Part shown: positions 8,302 to 17,120 of the stretch, one piece after another
Position numbering within the stretch: the stretch's first letter is position 1
Layout of the letters: each line of letters begins with the position of its first letter
Source of the DNA: Paracoccus gahaiensis
GTDB lineage: Bacteria > Pseudomonadota > Alphaproteobacteria > Rhodobacterales > Rhodobacteraceae
DNA: 64,000 nucleotides
Reading direction: 5' to 3'
NCBI RefSeq assembly: GCF_005048225.1
Contig: NZ_SUNI01000004.1
Span: 62,001-126,000, forward strand
Translations under genes and position numbers: made by a program
The notes under the pieces: generated by a model
Databases searched by the model: none
What the model was told of the DNA's origin: nothing
The model's input: the letters and a program-made list of their open reading frames with translations, nothing else

Positions 8302-9035
8302 CGCGCAAGCCCGATGCGGGCGGCGGCGCGGCGTTCCAGTCCTTGGAAGCCCGCATGGATCAGCACGGCGATGATGCCGACGACCATGCCCCCCTGCAGG
8401 ACGAAGGCGGTGTTGGCGGACAGAAGGCCCGCGATGATGACCTCGCCCAGGGTCCGCGCCGCGACGGTCGAGCCGATGGTCGCCGTGCCAAGCGAGATCA
8501 CCGCCGTCAGCCGCATCCCGCCCAGGATCACCGGCAAGGCAAGCGGCAGGTCGACCTGCCACAGCCGCTGGCGGGGGGTCAGGCCCATGCCGCGCGCGGC
8601 CTCGGCCACGTTCCGGGGCTGGCCGGTCAGGCCCGCCAGCGTGTTCTCGAACACCGGCAGCAGTCCGTACAGAAACAGCGCCACCAGCGTCGGACCCGCG
8701 CCGAAGCCCATGATCGGCACGGCCAGCGCCAGCACCGCGACCGGGGGAAAGGTCTGGCCCACGCTGGTGATCGTGCGCGCCAAGGGCAGGAACTCGCGCC
8801 CCGAGGGACGGGTCACCAGCACCGCCAGCACCAGCGCCACCACGGTCGAGGCCAGCACGGCGATCCCCACCAGCGCCAGATGCGACAGGGTCAGCGACCA
8901 GAGCGGGGTCTGGGTATAGATCGCGGCGGCATTGTTGCAGGTGAAGGGGTCGAACAGCGGCGCGAAGCTGCCGGGGCGGGCCAGGAAGGCCAGCAGAACC
9001 AGCAGCGCCGCCCCCAGCAGGACCCGCCCCGTCAT
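8298..9035 (-). CDS. yehW: Osmoprotectant ABC transporter permease, YehW type
   Basis: The 245-residue integral membrane protein has a binding-protein-dependent transport domain: GQTFPPVAVLALAVP, then the EAA-like loop EAARGMGLTPRQRLWQVDLPLALP. It is the second permease of a four-gene importer. Gene order SBP-permease(385 aa)-ATPase-permease and the protein sizes match E. coli YehZYXW, a low-affinity glycine betaine system. The start at 9035 forms an ATGA overlap with the ATPase stop and removes a 34-residue proline/glycine-rich extension that is not family-like. The gene ends in a 4-nt tail-to-tail overlap with the GntR gene. Confidence 0.88.
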   Translation of the reverse strand: MTGRVLLGAALLVLLAFLARPGSFAPLFDPFTCNNAAAIYTQTPLWSLTLSHLALVGIAVLASTVVALVLAVLVTRPSGREFLPLARTITSVGQTFPPVAVLALAVPIMGFGAGPTLVALFLYGLLPVFENTLAGLTGQPRNVAEAARGMGLTPRQRLWQVDLPLALPVILGGMRLTAVISLGTATIGSTVAARTLGEVIIAGLLSANTAFVLQGGMVVGIIAVLIHAGFQGLERRAAARIGLAR

Positions 9036-9967
9036 TCCGCCGCCCGCGCCGCCGGCGCCGCCTGCGCCCGCAGGGCCGCCAAGGTGATGACGCCGCCCCC
9101 CTCGACCGGCAGGGCGTCGCGCCCGCTCCACAGGCATTCGGCCAAGGCGTCGCGCAGGCTGGCATCGCGGGGCAAAACGGGGCCCGCGGCATGGCCCTCG
9201 GCGGCCAGCGCAAAGGCCGGGGTCAGGGACAGCAGGTGGAAGGGCCGCTGGTCCAGGCCGATCAGGTCGCGCACGAAGGGGGTGGCGGGCGCGGTCAGGA
9301 TCTCGGACGGGGGCGCGTACTGGACCAGACGCCCCTTGTCCATGACGGCGATGCGGTCGCCCAGGGTCACCGCCTCTTCCATGTCATGGGTGACCAGGAT
9401 CAGCGTCGTGCCCAAGCGGCGCTGGATGTCGCGCAGATCGGCCTGCGCCTTGGCGCGGATCACCGGGTCCAGCGCCCCGAAGGGCTCGTCCATCAGCAGC
9501 AGGTCGGGCTTGGCCGCCAGGGCGCGGGCCACGCCCACGCGCTGCTGCTGGCCCCCCGACAGATCGAAGGGCATGCGGTCGCGGAAGGCGTCGGGCTCCA
9601 TCTGGAACAGGGTCAGCAACTCGTCGACCCGGTCTCGGATCTTCTCTGCAGGCCAGCCCAGAAGGCGCGGGACGGTGCCGATATTCTGCGCCACGGTGCG
9701 ATGCGGGAACAGCCCGTGCCCCTGGATCGCATAGCCGATGCGGCGGCGCAGCAGATGGGCCGGCCCCTCGCGCGTGTCCCGCCCGTCGATCAGCACCTGA
9801 CCGCTGGTCGGCTCGACCAGCCGGTTGATCATGCGCAGCAGCGTCGTCTTGCCCGACCCCGAGGTGCCGACCAGCGCCGCGATCTGGCCCGGCTCAACCG
9901 TCAGGGTGACATCCTCGACCGCGGGGGTGCCGTCGTAGATCTTGGTGAGGGCGCGGATCTCGATCAT
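9032..9967 (-). CDS. yehX: Osmoprotectant ABC transporter ATP-binding protein, YehX type
   Basis: The 311-residue ABC ATPase has Walker A GTSGSGKTT (residues 34-42), a Q-loop at AIQGHGLFPH, the LSGGQQQRV signature (136-144), Walker B LLLMDEP (157-163) and the switch histidine in VTHDM. The C-terminal ~70 residues form a degenerate extension like that of ProV/OpuA-type quaternary-amine ATPases. It energises import of glycine betaine or related compounds at the inner membrane. It sits between the two permease genes and overlaps yehW by 4 nt. Confidence 0.92.
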   Translation of the reverse strand: MIEIRALTKIYDGTPAVEDVTLTVEPGQIAALVGTSGSGKTTLLRMINRLVEPTSGQVLIDGRDTREGPAHLLRRRIGYAIQGHGLFPHRTVAQNIGTVPRLLGWPAEKIRDRVDELLTLFQMEPDAFRDRMPFDLSGGQQQRVGVARALAAKPDLLLMDEPFGALDPVIRAKAQADLRDIQRRLGTTLILVTHDMEEAVTLGDRIAVMDKGRLVQYAPPSEILTAPATPFVRDLIGLDQRPFHLLSLTPAFALAAEGHAAGPVLPRDASLRDALAECLWSGRDALPVEGGGVITLAALRAQAAPAARAAE

Positions 9968-9968
9968 C

Positions 9969-11126
9969 TCAGGCTCCTTGTCGCGCGGGGGCGCGGCGGT
10001 TGGCGGCCTCGGCGGCCAGGTCCAGCGCGATGCCCGCGACCAAAGCCAGCGCGATGGTGGGCAGGGCGCCCAGCAGAACCAGATCCATGGCCGTCTGGTT
10101 CAGCCCCTGGAAGACGAAGGTGCCGAAGCCCCCGCCGCCGATCAGCCCGGCAATGACGGCCAGCCCGATGTTCTGGACCAGCACGATGCGCACGGCGGCC
10201 AGCAGCACCGGCAGCGCCAAGGGCACCAGCACCCAGCCCAGCAGCTGCACCCGCGTCAGGCCCAGCCCGATGGCAGCCTCGCGCGTGGCGGGGTTCACGC
10301 CCGCAAGGCCGGTCAGCGTGTTCGACACCACTGGCAGCAGGGAATAGAGAAACAGCGCCACCAGCGCCGGAAAGAGACCGATCCCCGCCACGCCCGCCTG
10401 CGCGGCCCCGGGCACGTTCGCGGCGATCCAGCCAAAGATCGGGATCATCACGCCGAACAGCGCCAGCGAGGGGATGGTCTGCAGGATGTTCAGCACCGAC
10501 AGGACCGGCCCCCGCAGCGCCCGCGCCTGATAGAGCGCCACGCCAAGCGGCAGCCCGACCAGCAGCGCCAGCCCGAGCGATCCGAAGGCCAGCACCAGAT
10601 GCGCCTGCGCCTCGCGCAGGAACATGTCCTGACGCGCCGCGTATTCGCGCATGACCGACACCCCGTCCAGAAGACCCGAGCCCAGCAGCGCGGCCAGCGC
10701 GGTCACGGCCACGACCAGCAGCACCACGCGCAGCCACAGAGCCGGGCGCAGCCGGGTCAGGGCGTCGGTCAGCATCAGCGCGAAAGCCAGAAGCAGCAGC
10801 CAGAACCCCGTCGCGGGCGCGACCCGGGCAAGGGTATCGTCGGGGGGCGTCAGCGAGGTCGCCGCCCCGCCAAGCGCCAGAAGCACCGCCGCCAGTCCCG
10901 CAGCCGCCGCCGCCAGCCGCAGGGCAGAAGACCAACGCAGGCATCCGGCCAGCAGGACGGCACCCAGGCCCAGTAGCATCAGCAGGCCCATCGGCAGGGC
11001 GGCGGGCAGGCTCAGCCCTTCGCCCGGCACGATGCGGTTCGCCTTGAACTGCACCAGGGGCAGCGCCAATCCGGCCAGCCCGACCGCAGCGAACAGCAGG
11101 CCGGGCCGGTCCAGCCGCAGGGACAT
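9969..11126 (-). CDS. yehY: Osmoprotectant ABC transporter permease with long N-terminal membrane region, YehY type
   Basis: The 385-residue permease has about five hydrophobic segments before the conserved permease core (about residues 165-380), where NILQTIPSLALFGVMIPIFG and the EAA-like TREAAIGLGLTRVQL are visible. This two-part build and the exact length match E. coli YehY. It pairs with YehW to form the membrane channel. Its start overlaps the stop of the binding-protein gene by one base, and its stop lies one base before the ATPase start, so the four genes are almost certainly one transcript. Confidence 0.9.
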   Translation of the reverse strand: MSLRLDRPGLLFAAVGLAGLALPLVQFKANRIVPGEGLSLPAALPMGLLMLLGLGAVLLAGCLRWSSALRLAAAAAGLAAVLLALGGAATSLTPPDDTLARVAPATGFWLLLLAFALMLTDALTRLRPALWLRVVLLVVAVTALAALLGSGLLDGVSVMREYAARQDMFLREAQAHLVLAFGSLGLALLVGLPLGVALYQARALRGPVLSVLNILQTIPSLALFGVMIPIFGWIAANVPGAAQAGVAGIGLFPALVALFLYSLLPVVSNTLTGLAGVNPATREAAIGLGLTRVQLLGWVLVPLALPVLLAAVRIVLVQNIGLAVIAGLIGGGGFGTFVFQGLNQTAMDLVLLGALPTIALALVAGIALDLAAEAANRRAPARQGA

Positions 11127-12031
11127 CAGTCCAGGAAGCCTGCGGTGGTCATGTAATCCTCGGCGACGGCAGCGGCGGGCTCTCCGCCGATCTGGATGCG
11201 GCCGTTCAGCTCCTGCAGGGTCTCCAGATCCAGCGATTCGAAGATCGGGGCCAGGATGTCGCGGATCTGGGGATAGGCCTGCAGCACCTCGGACCGGATG
11301 ATCGGGGCGGGCTGATAGACCGGCTGCACGCCTGCGTCATCCTCCATCACCACCAGCCCGGCGGGCGCGATGCCGCCATCGGTGCCATAGACCATCGCCG
11401 CGTTCACGCCCGAGGTCTGCTGGGCCGCCGCCGCGATGGTCGCCGCGGTGTCGCCGCCCGACAGCTGCACCAACTGGTCGGGGGTCAGCTCGAACCCGTA
11501 GGTCTGCTGGAACGCGGGCAGGGCCGCCGCCGAGGTCACGAATTCGGTCGAGGCGGCCAGCTTGACCTCGCCGCCGCCCGCGATCCATTCGCCCATCTGG
11601 GTCATCGTCTCCAGCCCGTTCTCGGAGGCCACGTCCTGACGCAGGGCGATGGCCCAGGTGTTGTTGGCGGGCGAGGGGGTCAGCCAGACGATCTGGTTCT
11701 GCTCCATGTCCAGTTCGGACACGCGGTCGAAGCCCGCCTGCGGGTCTTTCCAGACCTCGCTGTCGCCCTCGTTGAAGAAGAAGGCGCCGTTGGCGGTGTA
11801 TTCGGGATAGATGTCGATCTGCCCCGAGGTGATCGCATCGCGCATGATCGGCGTGCCGCCCAGCTGCAGGCGGTCCTGCACGGGCAGGTCGGCGGCCTGC
11901 AGCGCCATCAGGATCATGTTGCCCAGAAGACCGCCCTCGGTGTCGATCTTGGAGGACACGGTGATGTCCTGCGCCGAGGCGGCGGATCCCAGCCCGATCA
12001 GCAGCGCGGCAAGGGGGGTGATGGCTTTCAT
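11126..12031 (-). CDS. yehZ: Glycine betaine/choline periplasmic binding protein, YehZ/OsmF type
   Basis: The 301-residue product starts MKAITPLAALLIGLG and has a Sec signal peptide cut after ASA. It belongs to the OpuAC family of quaternary-amine binding proteins. The IDIYPEYTANGAFFFN stretch is characteristic of the OsmF/YehZ branch. A Shine-Dalgarno (AGGAGAG) precedes the 12031 ATG, so this start is chosen over one 23 codons upstream. It is first in the yehZYXW-like operon and captures substrate in the periplasm. I saw no clear sigma-70 promoter in the upstream 216 bp. Confidence 0.9.
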   Translation of the reverse strand: MKAITPLAALLIGLGSAASAQDITVSSKIDTEGGLLGNMILMALQAADLPVQDRLQLGGTPIMRDAITSGQIDIYPEYTANGAFFFNEGDSEVWKDPQAGFDRVSELDMEQNQIVWLTPSPANNTWAIALRQDVASENGLETMTQMGEWIAGGGEVKLAASTEFVTSAAALPAFQQTYGFELTPDQLVQLSGGDTAATIAAAAQQTSGVNAAMVYGTDGGIAPAGLVVMEDDAGVQPVYQPAPIIRSEVLQAYPQIRDILAPIFESLDLETLQELNGRIQIGGEPAAAVAEDYMTTAGFLD

Positions 12032-12215
12032 GGTCGTCTCTCCTGTCGCGCGGGGGCGTCGATATCCGTCAATCGGGCCATCTGGGACGGCCACGGTCAA
12101 CAGGCGAAATGCCCGTGCGACAAATTGGTTCCGACCCCTGCCGTTGCAGGTCTGCGCCTGTGTTCCGGGGGCCCGCCCCGGCCCGGTCCGCGACAGGCCG
12201 CAGCGCAGGCACGCG

Positions 12216-12233
12216 GGCCCGGTTCCCCGGACC
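12216..12233 (-). terminator. Hairpin after the ygiB-like gene
   Basis: Read leftward it is GGTCCGG-GGAA-CCGGGCC, a 7-bp stem with one G-T pair, beginning 15 nt after the ygiB-like stop. No T-run follows, and the whole region is very GC-rich, so this is a weak call. Confidence 0.3.
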
Positions 12234-12247
12234 CCGCGTCCCCTGCA

Positions 12248-12835
12248 TCAGCCGCCGAAGCCGCCCCGCGCCGCGCCCGCGCCGCCGAAGCCGCCGCGCG
12301 AGGCGGCGGTGGCGCTGGTCATCGGCGCCCGGCCCGCCGTGGCGGCGGGACGGGTGAAGTTCTGCGCGCCCATCTGCGCCCGGCCCGCATTGCTGCCGAA
12401 ATTGGTCGTGCCGGCGGCATTGGTGAAGCCGCCCGTGGCATTGCGGTACATCGGCTGCGAGGCCGCCATGCCGCCGCCCGCGCGACCCAGCATGCTGCCG
12501 ATCAGATAGCCCGCCAGCAGCGGCATGAAGATGCCGCCCGACCCGCCATTGCTGACCTGTTCTTCCTCGGATCCGCAATTGCCCGCGCCATGCTGTTCCT
12601 CGCAGACGGCAAGGCTGTCATAGCGGGGCGCGGCCTCGACATGCAGGGCCTCGGCCTCGGCGAAGGCCTGGTCGCATTCCCCGGCGGTGACCAGCCCGCC
12701 ATCGCTGGCCGCGGCCTGACAGCTGGCCAGATCTGGGAAGGCCTGCGCCTCGACCTGTTCCTCGCGGCAGCCGGCGACGGTGAAGGCGGCGGCGCCGAGG
12801 ATGGTCAGCGCGACGGTTCTGGAACGTTTCCTCAT
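12248..12835 (-). CDS. ygiB: YgiB-like DUF1190 lipoprotein
   Basis: The 195-residue protein has a signal sequence ending in a lipobox (FTVAGC, Cys23), so it is probably a membrane-anchored lipoprotein. The middle contains paired cysteines (ASCQAA, GECDQAF, VCEEQHGAGNC), as in DUF1190/YgiB proteins. A small hydrophobic GIFMPLLAGYLIGSML segment follows, then a low-complexity Gly/Ala/Asn tail. Function is unknown; the family is routinely linked to a YgiC-like ATP-grasp gene, as here. AGGAGGGAAT precedes the start. It is 21 nt downstream of the ygiC-like gene and shares its transcript. Confidence 0.8.
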   Translation of the reverse strand: MRKRSRTVALTILGAAAFTVAGCREEQVEAQAFPDLASCQAAASDGGLVTAGECDQAFAEAEALHVEAAPRYDSLAVCEEQHGAGNCGSEEEQVSNGGSGGIFMPLLAGYLIGSMLGRAGGGMAASQPMYRNATGGFTNAAGTTNFGSNAGRAQMGAQNFTRPAATAGRAPMTSATAASRGGFGGAGAARGGFGG

Positions 12836-12856
12836 ATTCCCTCCTTGGGCAGCGGA

Positions 12857-14089
12857 TCACTCCGCAATGAAATGCGGCTTGAACCGCGACAGGTCCTGCG
12901 TGATGCGGGCCCGGTCTTCGCGGATGCCGATGCCGGCGCAGGCAGAGCCCACGATCCAGGCGCCGATCACCGGGCGGAACCCGTCGAATTCGGGCAGCGC
13001 GTGATAGGCCTGCACGATGCGGGCATGGCCGTCGTAATCGTGGTTCTCGGACGCATCGGTGACCTCGCCGCCCTCGACGATGACGACTCCCGCACCCTCG
13101 CGCGAGAAGATCGGCTTGACGACATGGGCCGCGCGGAACTGTTCCGCCACCGGCGCGAAGGCCTGGGCCACGGCGGGCAGCGGCTGGCCGCCCGCGACCA
13201 GCGCATCGGCCACGTCATCGGCGAAGAAGGCCGGCAGCAGGTTCGGATGGCCGGGGAACATCTGCCACAGGATCGGCAGCAGCCCCTTGTTCGACACGAC
13301 GGCCTTCCAGGCGGGTTCCAGGAACAAGCAGCCCGATTTCGCGATATGGCGGGCGAAGTCGTCGGTCAGCAGATCCTCCCAGGGGTACAGCTTGAACAGC
13401 GTGCCGATCACGCGGTCGTCGGCGTCCAGGAACTGGCCATCCTTGCTGACCGCCAGCTTGTCCAGGTCGCTGTAATGCGCGCCCATGCCCGCCTCGCGCG
13501 CCGCCCAGGCCATCGCCTCGACGGTGGCGTAATCCTCGGCATTGTCCGCGACGGCGGTGAAGTGGATGTCGGTGTCGGGCGGGAACAGCTCGCGATAGCG
13601 CTCGACCAGCGCCTCGTGGATGCCGTTGAACTGGTCGGCGCCCTTGGGCAGGTGGCCGGCGGCCATCTGGTCCTCCAACCACTGCCACTGGAAGGCCGCG
13701 CTTTCATAGAGGGATGTCGGCGTGTCGGCATTGTATTCCAGCAGCTTGGCCGGCCCGGTGCCGTCATAGGCCAGATCCATGCGGCCATAGATCTCGGGCT
13801 CGCCCCGCGCCCAGCTGTCGGCCACCAGCGCCTGATGCGCCTGCGGGATGCCCAGCCTGTCCATCAGCGCGGGATCGGCCACGATCCGGTTCACCGCCTC
13901 GCGGGTCATCGCGTGCAGTTCAGTGGCCGGCCCCTCCAGATCGTCCTCGATCTGGGCCAGGGTGAATTGATAGGCCGAGCTTTCGTCCCAATAGGGCTCG
14001 CCATGCATATGGGCGAAGGTAAAGCCGACCTCTGCCGCCTTGGCGGCCAGATCGGGGCGTTCGGGAAGGGTGATCTTGCGCATAGGCAT
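12857..14089 (-). CDS. ygiC: Glutathionylspermidine synthase-family ATP-grasp protein, YgiC-like
   Basis: The 410-residue protein matches the glutathionylspermidine synthase preATP-grasp/ATP-grasp family. The WDESSAYQFTLAQIEDDLE N-terminal block, RMDLAYDGTGPAKLLEYNADTPTSLYE, and the C-terminal KPIFSREGAGV with QAYHALPEFDG and PVIGAWIVG are visible. It lacks an amidase domain, so it resembles YgiC/YjfC rather than E. coli Gsp. Family members ligate peptides or amines in an ATP-dependent way; the substrate of YgiC-like enzymes is not established. The ATG at 14083 (MRKITLPER) is an alternative start. It precedes the DUF1190 lipoprotein gene. Confidence 0.85.
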   Translation of the reverse strand: MPMRKITLPERPDLAAKAAEVGFTFAHMHGEPYWDESSAYQFTLAQIEDDLEGPATELHAMTREAVNRIVADPALMDRLGIPQAHQALVADSWARGEPEIYGRMDLAYDGTGPAKLLEYNADTPTSLYESAAFQWQWLEDQMAAGHLPKGADQFNGIHEALVERYRELFPPDTDIHFTAVADNAEDYATVEAMAWAAREAGMGAHYSDLDKLAVSKDGQFLDADDRVIGTLFKLYPWEDLLTDDFARHIAKSGCLFLEPAWKAVVSNKGLLPILWQMFPGHPNLLPAFFADDVADALVAGGQPLPAVAQAFAPVAEQFRAAHVVKPIFSREGAGVVIVEGGEVTDASENHDYDGHARIVQAYHALPEFDGFRPVIGAWIVGSACAGIGIREDRARITQDLSRFKPHFIAE

Positions 14090-14457
14090 GATGTAATGGC
14101 TTGGGCCCCCAAGGGCCAGAGGTCAGGTGGTCGCGCCGTCATTTGCTTTGGCCAGCCGCAGGTCGCCATCCGGCAGGTGCAAGCGCGGCTCGTTTCGGGC
14201 CAGGACAGCCCCTTCGCATCGGTCTTTCAAGGGCTTGCGCAAAGGCAATATCAAAACACGTAAGTTCTTATTAAAATGAAATAAAAGAGGCGTTAACCAT
14301 CTGGAAAGGTTCGTGTTGCTGGCGCGAGAGGCGACCTGATAACCCGGGGCCAGACAGCTCTGCCATGCCCTTCGACCACATGGTGACCTGACCAATCGAC
14401 CGCTCCGTCACGATCACGATGATCGCCGATCATCCTTTGCCTCAAGGACTGCCCGCC
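14090..14457. other. Divergent intergenic region with an AT-rich patch
   Basis: 368 bp between the leftward ygiC-like gene and the rightward RTX/Hint gene. Bases 14245-14300 are strikingly AT-rich for this genome (runs such as TTATTAAAATGAAATAAAAG, then GTTAACC), consistent with promoter or nucleoid-protein territory. I cannot assign a clear -35/-10 pair. An open frame across 14123-14395 shows no protein-like features. Confidence 0.4.
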
Positions 14458-16476
14458 ATGCCGTTGACCTTCGACGCGATCTATCTTGGATACTTCATCC
14501 CTCGCCTTGACCTGACCGAGGGCGACGGCAACATCGCGGATGGCCCAGGCCTAACCTCGCCCGTCAATTTCGAGTTCGGCATCGACAGCGTCGATCCGTC
14601 GCCGCTCTATACCCGCATCACCTCCCTGACGATGACGCCGCAGCACGGTTACACGGTCTATACGAATGATGACCGGGACGGACAGCTGTTCACGGCGAAT
14701 GTCGAGCCGTGGAACGGAAACCTTCCGGGAACGACCACCTTCGACTTCGACGCGGTGGTGCGCTACAAGGGAACCGTCACCTATGTGGACGGATCCTCGG
14801 TCGACAATGTCTACCTGTCTCTGATGCAGTCTCAGGATGGGCAACTGTTCCTGCTGCCCTCGGTTCTGGATCTGCACATCCTGCAGGCGAAACCGATCCT
14901 GTCGATCAAGCCGACCTCGCTGGATGCAGATTGGCTGCAACTTGGACTTAATCGCACGGAAGGCGCCTTCGACGACGGCGAAATCACGGGAACCTCGGGG
15001 GATGACGTGATCGGTGCCGGCTATGTCGAGCCGGTGACCGAGGGGACCGACCGGGTCGACAACAATGACGGCCTGTCCGGTGCCGGCACCCAGTTCAACG
15101 ACGATGTCATCGATGCGCTTGGCGGCAACGACACCGTCGATGGCGGGCTTGGAGACGACTTCATCGATGGCGGCAGCGGTGATGACCTTCTGCTCGGCAA
15201 TGTCGGGAACGACACGATCCTGGGCGGCGAGGGCAACGACACCCTCATCGGCGGGGCGGGGACAGACTGGCTTGATGGCGGCGCGGGGACCGACACGCTC
15301 AGCTATGAGGGTGACACGGCCGGCGTGACCGTGAACCTGGCCACCAATACGGCCTCGGGCGGCGACGCGCAGGGCGACTCGATCGCGCATTTCGAGAATG
15401 TCATCGGCGGCAGCGGGAATGACAGTCTGACGCTGTCCGATACGGCCGGCCACGCCGAGGGCGGTGCCGGCGACGACAGCCTGACGGGCGGGGCCGGCAA
15501 CGACACGCTGAGCGGCGGGACGGGCGCGGATACCCTGACGGGCGGCGGCGGGAACGATCTGTTCCAGTATGACGCGGACGGGTCGGTGGACACGATCACC
15601 GATTTCGGCACCGGCAACAGCGGCGCGATCGACGACGGTGACGCGACCAACAATGATCGGATCGACCTGGCGCCCTATTACGACTCGCTGCGGGAGATGA
15701 AGGACGACTTTGCCGATGACGGCATTCTCAACCAGTCCAACACGACAGGTCCGAACGCCGTCGACTATTCGGACAATGCGGACATCACGGGGCCTGCCGG
15801 CACGGGCGGACTGCAGTTCACCGGAGTGACCTCGGACGCCTTCACCTTCGACACGACCGGGGTGACCTGCTTCGCCGCCGGCACGCGGATCTCGACCCCG
15901 CGCGGTCAGATCGAGGTGCAGGATCTGGTGCAGGGCGATCTGGTCGACACCGTCGATGATGGCGCGCAGCCGATCCTCTGGATCGGGCGGCGCCACCTGT
16001 CGGCCACCGAGCTTGCCGCATTGCCCCATCTGGGCCCGATCCGCATCGCGGCGGGGGCATTGGGGACGAACCTTCCCCTGCGCGACCTGATCGTATCGCC
16101 CCAGCATCGCGTCCTGGTCAAGTCGCGGATCGCGCGGCGGATGTTCGATCTGGACGAGGTTCTGGTCGCCGCAAAGCATCTGGTCGGCGTCAATGGGATC
16201 ACGCTGGCCCAGGGCCTGTCAGAGGTGGAATACTGGCACATCATGTTCGATCGCCATCAGGTCGTCCATTCCGAAGGCGCGCCGACCGAAAGCCTGTTCG
16301 TCGGACCGGAGGCGATGAAAAGCCTGACCAAAGCCAGCCGCGACGAGATCCTGCAGCTCATGCCGCATCTGGCGGACGCGAATTTCGCACCTGCGCGCGA
16401 GCTGGTGAAGGGCCGCCTTGGCCGCACCCTGGCCGCCCGCCATCGCAAGAACGGGGTCACGCTCTACATGTCCTAA
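14458..16476 (+). CDS. RTX-repeat protein with C-terminal Hint domain (probable type I secretion substrate)
   Basis: The product is 672 residues long from the ATG at 14458, which has AAGGA 9 nt upstream; an ATG at 14419 lacks a Shine-Dalgarno. Residues 1-200 have no recognised domain. Roughly ten calcium-binding nonapeptide repeats (GGxGxDxLx; GGNDTVDGG, SGDDLLLGN, AGNDTLSGG) fill about residues 221-371, with a gap around 285-325. A Hint domain starts at Cys471 (CFAAGTRISTPRGQIEVQDL) and runs to about residue 606 (SEGAPTESLF). RTX repeats fold on calcium outside the cell and go with type I secretion. Hint domains of this class in Rhodobacteraceae are usually self-cleaving or degenerate; no intein downstream splice motif is seen. 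No transporter gene is adjacent. No signal peptide is apparent. Confidence 0.85.
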   Translation: MPLTFDAIYLGYFIPRLDLTEGDGNIADGPGLTSPVNFEFGIDSVDPSPLYTRITSLTMTPQHGYTVYTNDDRDGQLFTANVEPWNGNLPGTTTFDFDAVVRYKGTVTYVDGSSVDNVYLSLMQSQDGQLFLLPSVLDLHILQAKPILSIKPTSLDADWLQLGLNRTEGAFDDGEITGTSGDDVIGAGYVEPVTEGTDRVDNNDGLSGAGTQFNDDVIDALGGNDTVDGGLGDDFIDGGSGDDLLLGNVGNDTILGGEGNDTLIGGAGTDWLDGGAGTDTLSYEGDTAGVTVNLATNTASGGDAQGDSIAHFENVIGGSGNDSLTLSDTAGHAEGGAGDDSLTGGAGNDTLSGGTGADTLTGGGGNDLFQYDADGSVDTITDFGTGNSGAIDDGDATNNDRIDLAPYYDSLREMKDDFADDGILNQSNTTGPNAVDYSDNADITGPAGTGGLQFTGVTSDAFTFDTTGVTCFAAGTRISTPRGQIEVQDLVQGDLVDTVDDGAQPILWIGRRHLSATELAALPHLGPIRIAAGALGTNLPLRDLIVSPQHRVLVKSRIARRMFDLDEVLVAAKHLVGVNGITLAQGLSEVEYWHIMFDRHQVVHSEGAPTESLFVGPEAMKSLTKASRDEILQLMPHLADANFAPARELVKGRLGRTLAARHRKNGVTLYMS

Positions 16477-16486
16477 GGCAGCCCCC

Positions 16487-16514
16487 GGCCGGCAAGGGAT
16501 CAGCCCTGCCGGCC
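16487..16514 (+). terminator. Hairpin after the RTX/Hint gene
   Basis: GGCCGGCA-A-GGG pairs with CCCTGCCGGCC (one bulged A), with loop ATCAG, starting 11 nt after the stop. The stem is strong, but no T-run follows. Confidence 0.5.
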
Positions 16515-16948
16515 ATGAAAAGCGTCATCCGGGGATCATGCTCCAGGGCCTTGTCGCACGAGGTCCCTGAGGGCCGGGCTTTTCCCTATCCCCAACCAGG
16601 CTTTCGTGACGGGGATGCCCATGCGCGGTGACGGCATTCAAAACGATCCCGCGAACCTTGAAGTCGAAGACCTGGTGATCGACGTCCCTCGCGGCCAGTC
16701 GCTGGCCGATCGGCACACGGGTTGAGAAAAAATCGCGCTGTTGCACTGGCTGAAGCGAGCGCAAACCCGCTGCAGACGGGCGCCTGGACCGGCCATCCCC
16801 GTCTGTCAGAGGTCGCGCATGACACCGAAGAGGCCGACCGAAAGCGGGTCGTCATGGGAACGGGACAAGACCGGAACCCTGCAAACAGGCCGAAGCCGGC
16901 TGCAAACTCGCCCGCAAGCGGCTATACTATAATAGAATAAGGATACAG
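16515..16948. other. 434-bp stretch without a recognisable gene
   Basis: Between the hairpin after the RTX gene and the tRNA-Lys 3' end. A 79-codon leftward frame (16525-16764) has partly genome-like codon use (VDHQVFDFKVRGIVLNA) but matches nothing I know; it may be a small gene or a decayed one. Bases 16921-16941 are AT-rich and contain overlapping TATACT/TATAAT hexamers, with a weak CTGCAA 17 nt before the first. No integrase, attachment repeat or second tRNA is seen. Confidence 0.3.
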
Positions 16949-17024
16949 TGGTGAGCCCAACAGGATTCGAACCTGTGACCCACTGATTAAAAGTCAGTTG
17001 CTCTACCAACTGAGCTATGGGCCC
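16949..17024 (-). tRNA. tRNA-Lys (anticodon UUU)
   Basis: A 76-nt cloverleaf including an encoded CCA, read leftward. The acceptor stem GGGCCCA pairs with TGGGCTC with one G-T pair. The D-arm is AGCTCAGTTGGTAGAGC. The anticodon arm is CTGACTTTTAATCAG, with anticodon TTT. The T-arm CAGGTTCGAATCCTG carries the invariant TTCGA. The discriminator is A. Lysine identity follows from the anticodon. Confidence 0.97.
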
Positions 17025-17036
17025 ATCACGAGGCGG

Positions 17037-17065
17037 TTCCTAGGGGGGGCGGCCGGTGGGGTCAA
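17037..17065 (-). promoter_or_regulatory. Sigma-70-type promoter of tRNA-Lys
   Basis: Read leftward: TTGACC (17060-17065), 17-nt spacer, TAGGAA (17037-17042). The predicted start is about 6 nt before the mature tRNA 5' end. The spacing and position are as expected for a tRNA gene. Confidence 0.6.
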
Positions 17066-17120
17066 GCGGAAAAATGGAACGCGCTGGCGGAATCGATCCG
17101 GGCGGCCTATATCGCGGCGC

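Noticed and set aside
14123..14395. 90-codon minus-strand frame in the gap before the RTX/Hint gene
   Set aside because: No Shine-Dalgarno, no family resemblance, and it crosses the AT-rich putative promoter patch with codon use unlike the neighbours.
16949..17024. tRNA-Lys as the attachment site of an integrated island
   Set aside because: No integrase gene and no direct repeat of the tRNA 3' end was found on either side, and the neighbours are core genes.
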